A stretch of 64,000 nt of DNA from Mycobacterium sp. IS-1590 (lineage in GTDB: Bacteria > Actinomycetota > Actinomycetes > Mycobacteriales > Mycobacteriaceae). Location of the stretch: assembly GCF_001500025.1 (NCBI RefSeq), contig NZ_LQIW01000013.1:23153-87152 (forward strand), read 5' to 3'. Below are positions 18,937 to 27,841 of this stretch, piece by piece. Under the pieces are notes generated by a model, which worked only from the letters and a program-made list of their open reading frames with translations, was not told the origin of the DNA and searched no databases. The position numbers and the translations under genes were made by a program. Within the stretch, counting starts at the first letter, position 1, and each line of letters begins with the position of its first letter.

Positions 18937-20100
18937 ATGACAGCCGCTCCGGCTCTCCCCCTCGTCGACGCCGATTTCGTCGGCCGGCTCGCCGAACGGG
19001 CACCGGAGGCCGAGCGACTGCGCCGATTGCCGGCGGCGACGGTCGACGAACTGACCGCATCGGGGCTCACCGACCTGCTGGTGCCCGCGCGATACGGCGG
19101 TATGCAGGCACCGCTGCCGGCCATCTTCGATCCGGTCCGCCGGATGGCGCACGGCTGCCCGTCCAGCGCGTGGACCATCGGCTTCTATGTCCTGCACAAC
19201 TGGATCCTGGCGCTGTTCGACGAGCAGGCCCAGGAGGAGGCGTTCGCGGCCCGCCCCTTCCTCGCCCCCGCTCCCCTGGCCCCTACGGGTCGAGGGCTGC
19301 CGGTGGACGGCGGGATACGGCTGAGCGGCCGTTGGTCGTGGGCCACCGGCGTGATGCACGGGAACTGGATCATGGTCGGCGCGCTCTGCGGTCCCGACGA
19401 CGCGATCTTCCCGGCGCTCGCGCTGCTGCCCATCGAGGACGTCACGATCCAGGACGTGTGGCACACCGACGGCATGCGCGCCACCGGCTCAAACGACGTC
19501 GTGATCAGCGATGCGTTCGTCCCGGAGCACCGGTTGGTCCGCGTCGTCGACATCTACACCGGCACCGCGCCCGGCGCGGCGCTACACGACGCCGACACCT
19601 ACCGATGGCCGATGGTGCCCGCACTGGCGCTGCTGGCGGCGATGCCCGTCCTGGGCGGCGCCGAACGTGTCGCCGAGATCTACGCCGAGCGGTTGTCGCA
19701 ACGCGTGCTGGCATACGAGGGCGTCATGCAAAAGGACAAGCCGATCGCGCAGGCCCGCCTCGGAGAGGCCGAGGTGCGCCTGCGGGCGCTGCGCGCCCTC
19801 CTTGCCGACACCGTCGGGGAGATCGAGACCATCGTCGCCACCGGTGATTCCGTGCCGCGACCCGTGCGCGGGGCGGCCCGGATGGCGGCGGCGCACATCG
19901 TTCACGAATCGCGCCAGGTAACCGGGCTGTTGCTCGAGGCGTCGGGGGCCAGCGCGCATTTCGTCGACAATCCACTGCAACGGATCAAGCGCGACGTCGA
20001 CGTTGCGGCCGGGCACGTGGTCTTCGACTACGACACGAGTCGAGAGCTTGCCGGAGCCCTGAGCCTGGGTATGAAGGTGTCACGAACCGCGATGGTGTGA
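18937..20100 (+). CDS. Flavin-dependent monooxygenase of the acyl-CoA-dehydrogenase fold (HsaA type)
   Basis: 387 aa. It opens with DADFVGRLAERAPEAERLRRLPAATVDELTASGL; LVPARYGGMQAP, GCPSSAWTIGFYVLHNW and LSGRWSWATGVMHGNWIMVGA are typical of class D two-component hydroxylases (HsaA, HpaB-like). These hydroxylate phenolic or steroid rings using reduced flavin from a separate reductase. No reductase is adjacent; the flavin reductase at 61.8 kb is one candidate (inference). The ATG at 18937 follows an operator and promoter, so the longer open frame is not used. The next gene starts 12 bases later. Confidence 0.85.
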   Translation: MTAAPALPLVDADFVGRLAERAPEAERLRRLPAATVDELTASGLTDLLVPARYGGMQAPLPAIFDPVRRMAHGCPSSAWTIGFYVLHNWILALFDEQAQEEAFAARPFLAPAPLAPTGRGLPVDGGIRLSGRWSWATGVMHGNWIMVGALCGPDDAIFPALALLPIEDVTIQDVWHTDGMRATGSNDVVISDAFVPEHRLVRVVDIYTGTAPGAALHDADTYRWPMVPALALLAAMPVLGGAERVAEIYAERLSQRVLAYEGVMQKDKPIAQARLGEAEVRLRALRALLADTVGEIETIVATGDSVPRPVRGAARMAAAHIVHESRQVTGLLLEASGASAHFVDNPLQRIKRDVDVAAGHVVFDYDTSRELAGALSLGMKVSRTAMV

Positions 20101-20112
20101 TCGGAGGGAACC

Positions 20113-20502
20113 ATGGCAGAGGACTTGCGCGACCAAGTCACCAAAGCGTTCCAGAAGAACGTCATGAACCCGATGATGCGGCTCCTGCCGTTCCAGACGT
20201 TGCTGGAGACGACGGGGCGCAAGAGCGGCCAACCCCGACGCACTCCGCTGGGCGGGCGGCGCGTGGGCAACGAGTTCTGGTTCGTCTCCGAGTTCGGCGA
20301 GAAATCGCAGTACGTCAAGAACATCCAGGCCGATCCCGCCGTGCGAGTCCGGTTGAACGGCAAGTGGCACAAGGGAACCGCGCACATCGTGGCCGACGAC
20401 GATGCGCATGAGCGGTTGCGCAAGCTGCCGCAGTTCAACAGCTTCGGCGTGCGGACCTTCGGCACGAACCTGCTCACCATCCGGGTCGATCTCGAGGATT
20501 GA
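20113..20502 (+). CDS. Ddn/F420-dependent nitroreductase-family oxidoreductase
   Basis: 129 aa. The family core LLETTGRKSGQPRRTPL is followed by WFVSEFGEKSQYVKNIQADP, VRVRLNGKWHKGTAHIV and a C-terminal beta strand. Members related to Ddn (Rv3547) are split-barrel proteins binding coenzyme F420 that reduce quinones or nitroimidazoles. GGAGGG precedes its ATG, and it is probably co-transcribed with the monooxygenase. Physiological substrate unknown. Confidence 0.85.
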   Translation: MAEDLRDQVTKAFQKNVMNPMMRLLPFQTLLETTGRKSGQPRRTPLGGRRVGNEFWFVSEFGEKSQYVKNIQADPAVRVRLNGKWHKGTAHIVADDDAHERLRKLPQFNSFGVRTFGTNLLTIRVDLED

Positions 20503-20518
20503 CTCGGGTCTTAAGTAA

Positions 20519-20538
20519 AACTAAAGTCAGTTTTAGTT
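20519..20538. promoter_or_regulatory. Perfect palindromic operator of the 20.6-28.2 kb operon
   Basis: AACTAAA-gtcagt-TTTAGTT has 7-bp arms and a 6-base centre, 51 bases before the first gene of the operon. The AT-rich site stands out from the GC-rich surroundings. The TetR encoded inside the operon (24994) is the natural candidate to bind it. Confidence 0.65.
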
Positions 20539-20589
20539 CTTGGTCGGGCCGCCCCCGGCCCCCGCCGTCATCGTCGATGGAGCGAAATC

Positions 20590-21696
20590 ATGGAATCGTT
20601 TGTCCACCTGCGCAAAGGCCGGACTCCCAAGCGCCTGCACGCCGATCTGGACGGGCTCAAGGACGATGAACTCGGCCGCGGCGGATTCGTCGGCCGCACC
20701 GCGAACATCTACCGCCGCCACGACCCCACCGCGTACCGGGCGTCGGGACCGCTGCGGCCGGTCGACGTGATGACCAGCGAGCTCAAGCCCAGCGACGCCA
20801 CCGATGCCGCGGGAACACCGCTGCTGCTGTTCAGCAACCCGGACTGCCGGATCTCGCTGAGCCGGCGCAGCGAGGAGATGCCGTTCTACGTGCGGCACGT
20901 CGACGGGGACCTGCTGTCGTTCGTGCACCGCGGTTCGGGTCGGCTCGAGACGGAGTTCGGACCCTTGCACTACCGCGAGGGCGACTGGGTCTACGTGCCG
21001 AAGGCGACGACGTGGCGGCAGGTTCCCGAAGAGGAGACCACGCTGCTGATGATCGAGGCCACCGCCGAGTTCCGCGTCCCGCCGCCGGGGCCCCTCGGCA
21101 GGCACTTCCCGTTCGACCCGTCGCAGGTCACCGTGCCCGAACCGCAACCGATCGAGGACGGCGACGGGCCTGCGGTCAACGGCGAGTACGAGGTGCGGCT
21201 TGTCCACGATGGTGGGCCGACATCGCTGTTCTACCAACATAATCCGATCGATGTCGAGGGCTGGCGTGGCGACAACTTCCCGTTCACCTTCAACATCGCC
21301 GACTACAACGTCATCGCCAGCGAGAGCGTGCACCTGCCGCCGACCGTGCACTTGTTCATGGAGGCGACGGGAGTGGCGGTGATGAATTTCCTGCCCCGGC
21401 CCGCCGAGAGCGTTCCCGGTACCGAGCGTCCGCCGTGGTACCACCGCAACGTCGACTACGACGAGGTGTCCTTCTTCCACGGCGGCGACCTGTTCGGCAT
21501 CCCGATGCCACCCGGGCTGGTCAGCCACGCCCCGCAGGGTGTGCACCACGGCGCACCGGAGAAGGCCCGCGAGCGTGCGCGGCGCAAGTTCGACGAACAG
21601 GACCGTGTCGGTTGGTACGTCATCTCCGTCGACACGACCCGGCGGCTGACGCCGTCGGCCGAGGTCCTGGCCAACGATTTGGGGCAGCACGCGTGA
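20590..21696 (+). CDS. Homogentisate 1,2-dioxygenase-like cupin enzyme (short form)
   Basis: 368 aa against about 430-440 for classical HmgA. The cupin fold keeps the iron-ligand region PPWYHRNVDYDEVSFFHGG (His and Glu) and SHAPQGVHHGAPEKA (His), as in the shorter archaeal/actinobacterial relatives. It probably cleaves an aromatic ring using Fe(II) and O2. Maleylacetoacetate isomerase and fumarylacetoacetase genes are not nearby, so homogentisate itself may not be the substrate. Its TGA overlaps the next GTG. First gene of an eight-gene operon. Confidence 0.8.
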   Translation: MESFVHLRKGRTPKRLHADLDGLKDDELGRGGFVGRTANIYRRHDPTAYRASGPLRPVDVMTSELKPSDATDAAGTPLLLFSNPDCRISLSRRSEEMPFYVRHVDGDLLSFVHRGSGRLETEFGPLHYREGDWVYVPKATTWRQVPEEETTLLMIEATAEFRVPPPGPLGRHFPFDPSQVTVPEPQPIEDGDGPAVNGEYEVRLVHDGGPTSLFYQHNPIDVEGWRGDNFPFTFNIADYNVIASESVHLPPTVHLFMEATGVAVMNFLPRPAESVPGTERPPWYHRNVDYDEVSFFHGGDLFGIPMPPGLVSHAPQGVHHGAPEKARERARRKFDEQDRVGWYVISVDTTRRLTPSAEVLANDLGQHA

Positions 21697-22874
21697 CGAC
21701 GGCCGTGAAGCACGAGTACGACCGCATTCCGTATCTCGTTGCCTACCAGAACACTTCGGGCGTTCGCGACGTGTACGGCGGGGTCGCCGAACTGGTGGTG
21801 CTCGAGAGCCACCTGCTGCGGCCCAAGGACAAACCCTCCGATACCGTGCTGGTGTTCATGCACCCCATCGGCGGCGGTGCCTACCTGCCGATGATGAACG
21901 GGCTCGCCCGGGCGGGACACCACGTCATCTACTGCAACAGCCGGTTTCGCGGCACCGACTCGGCGCTGTTGATGGAGAAGGTCGTCGAGGACCTCGGCGA
22001 ATGCATCAAGGACGCCAAGAGCCGCTTGGGCTATTCGAAGGTGGTGCTGGCCGGATGGAGCGGCGGCGGCTCGCTGTCGGTGTTCTACCAGCAGCAGGCC
22101 CAGCACCCCACGATCACCGCAAGCCCGTCGGGCGACGGGCCGGACCTGACGAAACTCGGCCTCGTGCCCGCCGACGGGCTGATGCTGCTGGCCGCCCACA
22201 TCAGCCGCCACGGCACCTTGACCGAGTGGCTCGACGCGTCGATCCTCGACGAGGCCGATCCGACCAAGCGCGATCCGGAACTGGATCTGTACAACCCGGA
22301 CAACCCGAACCAGCCGCCTTATTCGCAGGAGTTCCTCGACCGCTACCGAAAGGCGCAGATCGACCGTAATCGGCGAATCACCAAGTGGGTCAAGCACAAG
22401 CTCGCCGAGCTCGAGGCGGCGGGCCGACCCGACGACGAGTTCGCGTTCGTCGTGCACGGCACCATGGCCGACCCCCGCTGGCTGGACCCCGCCGTCGACC
22501 CGAACGGACGCACACCCGGCACCTGCTACCTGGGTGATCCCCAGGTGGTCAACAACAGCCCGGTCGGGCTGGCGCGGTTCTGCACACTGCGCAGCTGGCT
22601 GTCGCAGTGGAGCTACGACGACGCCAACGGCGACGCCGTGGCGTGCGGTCCGGACATCGCGGTGCCGACCCTGGTGATCGGCAACCTCGCCGACGACGCC
22701 TGCACACCGAGCCACACCCGCAGGCTGTACGAGGCGATCGGGCATCATGACAAGGAGATGCACGAGATTCCGGGCGCGAACCACTACTACGCCGGCCCAG
22801 ACCAGCGCGACAAGCTGCGCGAAGCCGTCGGCGTCGTCACCGACTGGTTGCACAGGCACGGCTTCTCACTATGA
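21693..22874 (+). CDS. Alpha/beta hydrolase
   Basis: 393 aa, GTG start overlapping the dioxygenase stop (GTGA). Strand and oxyanion region VFMHPIGGGAYLPMMN, nucleophile elbow AGWSGGGSL, a late acid near VIGNLADDACTPSH and His in PGANHYYAGP give a complete triad. A lid of about 100 residues lies in the middle. It may hydrolyse the ring-cleavage product or an ester or lactone in the same pathway; reaction not defined. Confidence 0.82.
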   Translation: MTTAVKHEYDRIPYLVAYQNTSGVRDVYGGVAELVVLESHLLRPKDKPSDTVLVFMHPIGGGAYLPMMNGLARAGHHVIYCNSRFRGTDSALLMEKVVEDLGECIKDAKSRLGYSKVVLAGWSGGGSLSVFYQQQAQHPTITASPSGDGPDLTKLGLVPADGLMLLAAHISRHGTLTEWLDASILDEADPTKRDPELDLYNPDNPNQPPYSQEFLDRYRKAQIDRNRRITKWVKHKLAELEAAGRPDDEFAFVVHGTMADPRWLDPAVDPNGRTPGTCYLGDPQVVNNSPVGLARFCTLRSWLSQWSYDDANGDAVACGPDIAVPTLVIGNLADDACTPSHTRRLYEAIGHHDKEMHEIPGANHYYAGPDQRDKLREAVGVVTDWLHRHGFSL

Positions 22875-24076
22875 ACGTGACCGGTCCGCTGGACGGTATC
22901 CGCGTCATCGAGGTCGGCACGCTGATCTCGGGGCCGTTCGCCGGGCGCCTGCTCGGCGACATGGGCGCCGAGGTGATCAAGGTCGAGCCGCCGGGCGCCC
23001 CCGACCCCCTGCGCACGTGGGGCCAGGCCGAACTGGACGGGCATCACTTCTTCTGGACCGTGCACGCGCGCAACAAGAAAGCCGTCACGCTGAACCTGCG
23101 GACCGAAGGTGGCCGCGCCCTGTTCCTCGATCTCGTCGAGCGCTCCGACATCATCGTCGAGAACTTCCGACCGGGCACGTTGGAGAAGTGGAACCTGGGC
23201 TACGACGTGCTGCGCAAACGCAATCGCGGGATCATCCTGGTCCGCGTCTCGGGTTACGGGCAGACCGGGCCCGAGGCGCACAAGGCGGGCTACGCCTCGG
23301 TCGCCGAGGCGGCCAGCGGCCTTCGGCACATGAACGGCTTTCCCGGTGGCCCGCCCCCTCGGCTGGCGCTGTCGCTGGGTGACAGCCTGGCGGGCATGTT
23401 CGCCGCGCAGGGCGCGTTGGCGGCGCTGTACCGCCGCTCGGTGACCGGGGACGGTCAGGTCGTCGACGCGGCGCTCACCGAGGCCTGCCTGGCGGTCCAG
23501 GAATCCACCATTCCCGACTACGACGTCGGTGGCGTGGTGCGCGGTCCATCGGGCACGCGACTGGAGGGCATCGCCCCGTCGAACATCTACCGCAGCGCCG
23601 ACGGCAGCTGGGTGGTGATCGCGGCCAACCAGGACACCGTGTTCCGTCGACTGTGTGAGGCCATGGGCCGCCCCGAACTGGCCACCGACGACCGATTCGC
23701 CAATCACGTTGCCCGCGGACGCAACCAGGACGAACTGGACAAGATCATCGGCGACTGGGCCGCCGAACGCCAGCCCGGCGACATCATCGAAACCCTCAGC
23801 GCCGCAGGTGTGATCGCCGGACCGATCAACACCGTCGCCGAGGTCGTCGAAGATCCCCAGCTGCAGAGCCGCGGAATGCTGGTCGAACACTGGGACGAGC
23901 GGGTCGGACGGTCCGTGCTGGGTCCCGGCGTCGTGCCGGTGCTCTCGGAGACTCCCGGGACCGTTCGCTACGCCGGGCCGGCCGCGCCCGGCCAACACAA
24001 CGACGAGGTCTACTGCGGCCTGCTCGGCAAGAGCCCGGCCGAACTCGACGCACTCAGGGCGGAGGGGGTGCTGTGA
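22871..24076 (+). CDS. CaiB/BaiF family III CoA-transferase
   Basis: 401 aa. LDGIRVIEVGTLISGPFAGRLLGDMGAEVIKVE is the canonical opening, with RNKKAVTLNLRTEGGR after it. The catalytic Asp region ENFRPGTLEKWNLGYDVLRKRN and RVSGYGQTGPEAHKAGYASV are present. It moves CoA between acids without a separate ligase. Overlaps its neighbours on both sides by 4 bases (ATGA; GTGA), indicating tight coupling with the hydrolase and the lyase. Confidence 0.9.
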   Translation: MNVTGPLDGIRVIEVGTLISGPFAGRLLGDMGAEVIKVEPPGAPDPLRTWGQAELDGHHFFWTVHARNKKAVTLNLRTEGGRALFLDLVERSDIIVENFRPGTLEKWNLGYDVLRKRNRGIILVRVSGYGQTGPEAHKAGYASVAEAASGLRHMNGFPGGPPPRLALSLGDSLAGMFAAQGALAALYRRSVTGDGQVVDAALTEACLAVQESTIPDYDVGGVVRGPSGTRLEGIAPSNIYRSADGSWVVIAANQDTVFRRLCEAMGRPELATDDRFANHVARGRNQDELDKIIGDWAAERQPGDIIETLSAAGVIAGPINTVAEVVEDPQLQSRGMLVEHWDERVGRSVLGPGVVPVLSETPGTVRYAGPAAPGQHNDEVYCGLLGKSPAELDALRAEGVL

Positions 24077-24987
24077 ACCAATTACCCGAACACGTGCGGA
24101 TACGCGACGTCTCGCTGCGCGACGGTCTGCAGATCGAGGATCCGATTCCGTTGTCGGCCAAGCTCGAACTGCTGGCCGCCGTCGCCGCCACCGGGGTGCG
24201 CGAGATGGAGGCGACGGCGTTCGTCTCGCCGTCGAAGGTGCCCGCCCTGGCCGACGCCGCCGATCTCGCCGCGCACCTGCAGGAGTACCGCGACTCGCAC
24301 GGCATCGAGTTCTCCGCGCTGGTGGCCAGCCCGAACGGCGCCAAACGCGCGATCGCAGCGGGATTGTCGTCGATCGAGTACGTGGTCTCGGCCGCCGACG
24401 GTCACAGCCGCGCCAATGTGGGCCGCACGTCGGCGGAGGCGACGGCCCTGATTCCGGAGATCATCGCGATCGCACACGACAGCGGGGCCAGCGTCGAGGT
24501 CATCGTCGCGACCACGTGGGACTGCCCGTTCGACGGTCCGACGCCTCATCAGCGCGTTGTGGATGTCATCACGACCGCGTTGTCGAGCGAGGTCGACCGG
24601 TTGGCGATCGCCGACACAATCGGCACCGCGACCCCGCGGCGGGTGAGCGAGACGGTCGATGCGCTGCGCCCGTTGATCGGTGAGATACCGCTCGGCGCGC
24701 ACTTCCACAACACCCGCGGCGCCGGGCTGGCCAGCGCCTACGCGGCCGTCGAGGCGGGCATCACCCGACTGGACGCCTCGGTGGGCGGGCTGGGTGGCTG
24801 TCCGTTCGCGCCCGGTGCAAGCGGCAACATCGCCACCGAGGACCTGGTGTACCTGTTGCGCGACAGCGGGATCGGGGTCGACGTGGACCTGGACGCGGCG
24901 ATCGAGGCAGCGGGTGTGGCACAGCGCCTGGTCGGACACGATCTTCCGAGTTCGCTGCTGCGCGCCGGCGACCGAATCCTGAACTGA
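24073..24987 (+). CDS. Hydroxymethylglutaryl-CoA lyase-like enzyme
   Basis: 304 aa TIM-barrel of the HMGL family. RIRDVSLRDGLQIEDPIPLSAKL carries the metal-binding Asp and the catalytic Arg; EMEATAFVSPSKVP, LADTIG-type IADTIGTATP, GAHFHNTRGAGLASAY (metal His pair) and GGLGGCPFAPGASGN (active-site Cys) are all present. It cleaves a 3-hydroxy-3-methyl acyl-CoA into acetyl-CoA and a keto acid, or a related substrate. With the CoA-transferase it suggests CoA activation followed by retro-Claisen cleavage. Confidence 0.88.
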   Translation: MNQLPEHVRIRDVSLRDGLQIEDPIPLSAKLELLAAVAATGVREMEATAFVSPSKVPALADAADLAAHLQEYRDSHGIEFSALVASPNGAKRAIAAGLSSIEYVVSAADGHSRANVGRTSAEATALIPEIIAIAHDSGASVEVIVATTWDCPFDGPTPHQRVVDVITTALSSEVDRLAIADTIGTATPRRVSETVDALRPLIGEIPLGAHFHNTRGAGLASAYAAVEAGITRLDASVGGLGGCPFAPGASGNIATEDLVYLLRDSGIGVDVDLDAAIEAAGVAQRLVGHDLPSSLLRAGDRILN

Positions 24988-24993
24988 GCAGAC

Positions 24994-25614
24994 GTGCCCA
25001 CCGGACCGTCGGCAACACTGAGCGCCAAGGGCCGCCAGACCCGCGAGGCCATCGAAAAGGCGGCGCGGAAACTGTTCGCCGAGCGGGGTTTTCACGGGAC
25101 GACGCTCGGCGACATCACCTCGGCGGCGGGTAAGTCACCCGCGTCGTTCTACCGCTACTTCGCGGACAAGGAAGACCTGCTGGCGGTGCTCGCGCAGTCG
25201 TTCCTGCGCGAGGTGGTGGCACCGTCCGGCGGGGCGCTCGACCTACCGGAATCGCCGGATGACGACGCGTTCTTCCGCGCCGTGGTCACCGGCTACTGGA
25301 ACATGTTCAAGCAGAACATCGGGATCATGATCGCCGTCGCGCAACTGGCCGCGACCCAACCGCGGTTCGCCGCGGTGCAGAACGAATTCCGTCGATTGGG
25401 AATGGATGTCGTGGCCGCGTCGGTGCGCCGGGCTCAGGAGCAGGGCTACGGCGCCGAACTCCATCCCGAGCACACCGCGGCGGCCATCGCGCTGTTGTTC
25501 GAGAACTTCACCACCGTCTTCGTCGGAACATCGGGCCTTGGCATCGAGCTGACCGACGAGGATGCGATCGCGACGCTGTCAAGGATCTGGAAGAAGACGC
25601 TGTACGGTTTCTGA
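24994..25614 (+). CDS. TetR-family regulator inside the catabolic operon
   Basis: 206 aa, GTG start 6 bases after the lyase. HTH within GFHGTTLGDITSAAGKSPAS followed by FYRYFADKEDLL. The C-terminal domain is the usual helical ligand pocket. Sitting inside the operon, it likely represses the whole unit by binding 20519-20538 and is relieved by a pathway intermediate, perhaps an acyl-CoA (inference). Confidence 0.87.
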   Translation: MPTGPSATLSAKGRQTREAIEKAARKLFAERGFHGTTLGDITSAAGKSPASFYRYFADKEDLLAVLAQSFLREVVAPSGGALDLPESPDDDAFFRAVVTGYWNMFKQNIGIMIAVAQLAATQPRFAAVQNEFRRLGMDVVAASVRRAQEQGYGAELHPEHTAAAIALLFENFTTVFVGTSGLGIELTDEDAIATLSRIWKKTLYGF

Positions 25615-25634
25615 ACCCCGGAAAGGAAATCAAC

Positions 25635-26873
25635 GTGGATTTCGCCCTGCCCGACCATCTGCCCCAACTCCTCACCGAGATGGACGCCTTCATCGAGGCG
25701 GAGATCAAGCCGCTGGAACGCGAGAACATCCAGTACTTCGACAAGCGTCGCGAACACGCGCGCACCGACTGGGACAACGACGGGATCCCTCGCCGGGAGT
25801 GGGAGGACCTGCTCGGCGAGATGCGCAGGCGTGCCGACGCGGCGGGCTGGCTGCGCTACGGGTTGCCGTCGCGGTTCGGCGGCCGCGACGGCAGCAACAT
25901 CGACATGGCCGTCATTCGCGAACATCTGGCGCACAAAGGCCTTGGGCTGCACAACGACCTGCAGAACGAGTCGTCGATCGTCGGCAATTTCCCGCAGGTC
26001 ATCATGATGGACCGGTTCGGCACCGAGGCGCAGAAGGCCGAGTGGACCGAGGCGTTGATCACCGGGGAGCGTTCGATGGCCTTCGGCCTCACCGAACCCG
26101 GGCACGGCTCGGATGCCACGTGGATGGAGACCACCGCGGTACGTGACGGCGACGAGTGGATCATCAACGGCGCCAAGCGATTCAACACCGGCGTGCACCG
26201 CGCGACCCATGATCTGGTGTTCGCCCGCACGTCCGGCGACGCCGGGCAGGCCCGCGGTATCACCGCGTTCCTGGTGCCCACCGACGTCCCCGGATTCACC
26301 GTGCCGTACTACTGGTGGTCGTTCAACATGCCGACCGACCACGGCGAGGTCGAGCTGAAGGACGTCCGGGTGCCCGCCGACGCGGTGCTCGGTGAGATCG
26401 ACCGCGGCCTGGAGGTGGGCCAGACATTCCTGCACGAGAACAGGATTCGCCAGGCGGCGAGCAGCCTCGGCGCCGCGCAGTACTGCATCGATCGTGCCGT
26501 GCAGTACGCGGGAGAGCGCAAGGTCTTCGGTAAGCCGCTGGCGGTGAACCAGGCCGTGCAGTGGCCGCTGGTGGAGCTGCAGACCGAGGCGCAGATGGTG
26601 CGGCTGCTGGTGTATTACGCGGCAACGGAATTGGACCGCAACCACCACATGGAGGTTTCGGACAAGGTGTCGATGGCCAACTACCGGGCCAACCGGCTGG
26701 TCTGTGACGCCGCCGACCGCGCGATGCAGGTGTTCGGCGGCATCGGCTACAGCAGGCACGAACCGTTCGAGCACATCTACCGCCACCACCGGCGCTACCG
26801 GATCACCGAGGGAGCCGAGGAGATCCAGATCCGGCGGGTTGCGCAGCGGCTGTTCGGGTTCGGCAAGCGTTGA
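25635..26873 (+). CDS. Acyl-CoA dehydrogenase, LvaC/ACAD10-11-like
   Basis: 412 aa, GTG start with GGAAAGGAAAT upstream. ACAD motifs FGLTEPGHGSDATWMETTA, FNTGVHRATHDLVFARTSG, FGKPLAVNQAVQWPLVELQTEA and RITEGAEEIQIRRVAQRLFGFGKR are present. Followed with a 4-base overlap (TTGA) by an APH-fold kinase and then a DUF6285 gene. This trio recalls Pseudomonas lvaC/lvaA/lvaB and vertebrate ACAD10/11, where a phosphorylated 4-hydroxyacyl-CoA loses phosphate in the dehydrogenase. It may thus act as an isomerising or eliminating enzyme rather than a plain dehydrogenase. Confidence 0.85.
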   Translation: MDFALPDHLPQLLTEMDAFIEAEIKPLERENIQYFDKRREHARTDWDNDGIPRREWEDLLGEMRRRADAAGWLRYGLPSRFGGRDGSNIDMAVIREHLAHKGLGLHNDLQNESSIVGNFPQVIMMDRFGTEAQKAEWTEALITGERSMAFGLTEPGHGSDATWMETTAVRDGDEWIINGAKRFNTGVHRATHDLVFARTSGDAGQARGITAFLVPTDVPGFTVPYYWWSFNMPTDHGEVELKDVRVPADAVLGEIDRGLEVGQTFLHENRIRQAASSLGAAQYCIDRAVQYAGERKVFGKPLAVNQAVQWPLVELQTEAQMVRLLVYYAATELDRNHHMEVSDKVSMANYRANRLVCDAADRAMQVFGGIGYSRHEPFEHIYRHHRRYRITEGAEEIQIRRVAQRLFGFGKR

Positions 26874-27841
26874 GCCGCGAACTCGCCGAAAGCCTCACCG
26901 GGGTTCTCGGCCCGGTGCTCGGCGAGGGCGTCGCCGTCGAGAACCTGCACGCACTGACCGGCGGCGCGAGCCGCACGACGTGGGCATTCGACGCGGTCGC
27001 CGACACCCGCCGCGCCCTGATCCTGCGCACCGGCCCGCCCGACGACATCCACGCGAGCATGGAACTCGAAGCCGCCGTTCAGCAACGGGCGGCCGCCGCG
27101 GGAGCACCGGTACCCCACATCCTCGCCGCCGACAACTCCCCCGCCGCACTGGGTAATCCCTACCTGATCTGCGACGCCATCGGTGGCGAAACGATCGTGC
27201 GCAGGATCTATCGATCGCTGGACGATCCCGGTCGCGAACGGTTGCTGATCCAGTGCGCTCGGGCGCTTGCCGCCATCCACCGCGCCGACCACCAGGGGAT
27301 CGAGGTACCGCCCTCGGATCAGCTGTCCGAATGGCGGGCTCGCCTCGACGAAATGGGCGATACCACAGCGACATTCGAGTGGGCGTTCCGCTGGCTCGAA
27401 GGCAACCGCCCGCCGGCGTCGCCGCAGGTGCTGGTGCACGGTGACTTCCGGATGGGCAACCTGATCGTCGACGACAACGGGCTGGCCGCGGTGCTGGACT
27501 GGGAACTCGTGCACATCGGGGAGGTCTACGAGGATCTGGCCTGGTTCTGTATCCGGGCATGGCGTTTCGGCGCGCCGGAGCATCACGGCGCCGGTGGTTT
27601 GGGCAGCGTCGAGGCCTTCCTGTCCGCCTATGAATCGGCGGCGGGCGTGACGCTGGATCGGGCGGCGTTCCGGTGGTGGTTGACCGTGGCCACCCTGCGG
27701 TGGGGGGTCATCTGCCGGTACCAGGCCGAGCGTCATCTGTCGGGTCAGACGGAGTCGGTCGAGCTGGCCGCGATCGGACGGCGCGTCAGCGAAACCGAGT
27801 GGGACGTGCTCGATCTGCTCGAAGGAGGAGGACCGCGATGA
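26870..27841 (+). CDS. APH-fold phosphotransferase, LvaA-like acyl-CoA kinase candidate
   Basis: 323 aa with a TTG start overlapping the ACAD stop. Kinase motifs: VLVHGDFRMGNLIVDDNG (catalytic HGD with N metal ligand) and VLDWELVHIGEVYEDLAWFC (DWE metal site); ALTGGASRTTWAFD forms the nucleotide loop. It belongs to the aminoglycoside-phosphotransferase superfamily, but its fixed pairing with an acyl-CoA dehydrogenase points to phosphorylation of a 4-hydroxyacyl-CoA, as shown for LvaA. Not an antibiotic-resistance gene by context. Confidence 0.85.
   Translation: MSRELAESLTGVLGPVLGEGVAVENLHALTGGASRTTWAFDAVADTRRALILRTGPPDDIHASMELEAAVQQRAAAAGAPVPHILAADNSPAALGNPYLICDAIGGETIVRRIYRSLDDPGRERLLIQCARALAAIHRADHQGIEVPPSDQLSEWRARLDEMGDTTATFEWAFRWLEGNRPPASPQVLVHGDFRMGNLIVDDNGLAAVLDWELVHIGEVYEDLAWFCIRAWRFGAPEHHGAGGLGSVEAFLSAYESAAGVTLDRAAFRWWLTVATLRWGVICRYQAERHLSGQTESVELAAIGRRVSETEWDVLDLLEGGGPR

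Noticed and set aside
20590..24987. Classical homogentisate degradation cluster (hmgABC)
   Set aside because: No maleylacetoacetate isomerase or fumarylacetoacetase; neighbours are CoA-ester enzymes.
26870..27841. Aminoglycoside resistance kinase
   Set aside because: Context with an acyl-CoA dehydrogenase and DUF6285 fits an acyl-CoA kinase; no resistance signature.
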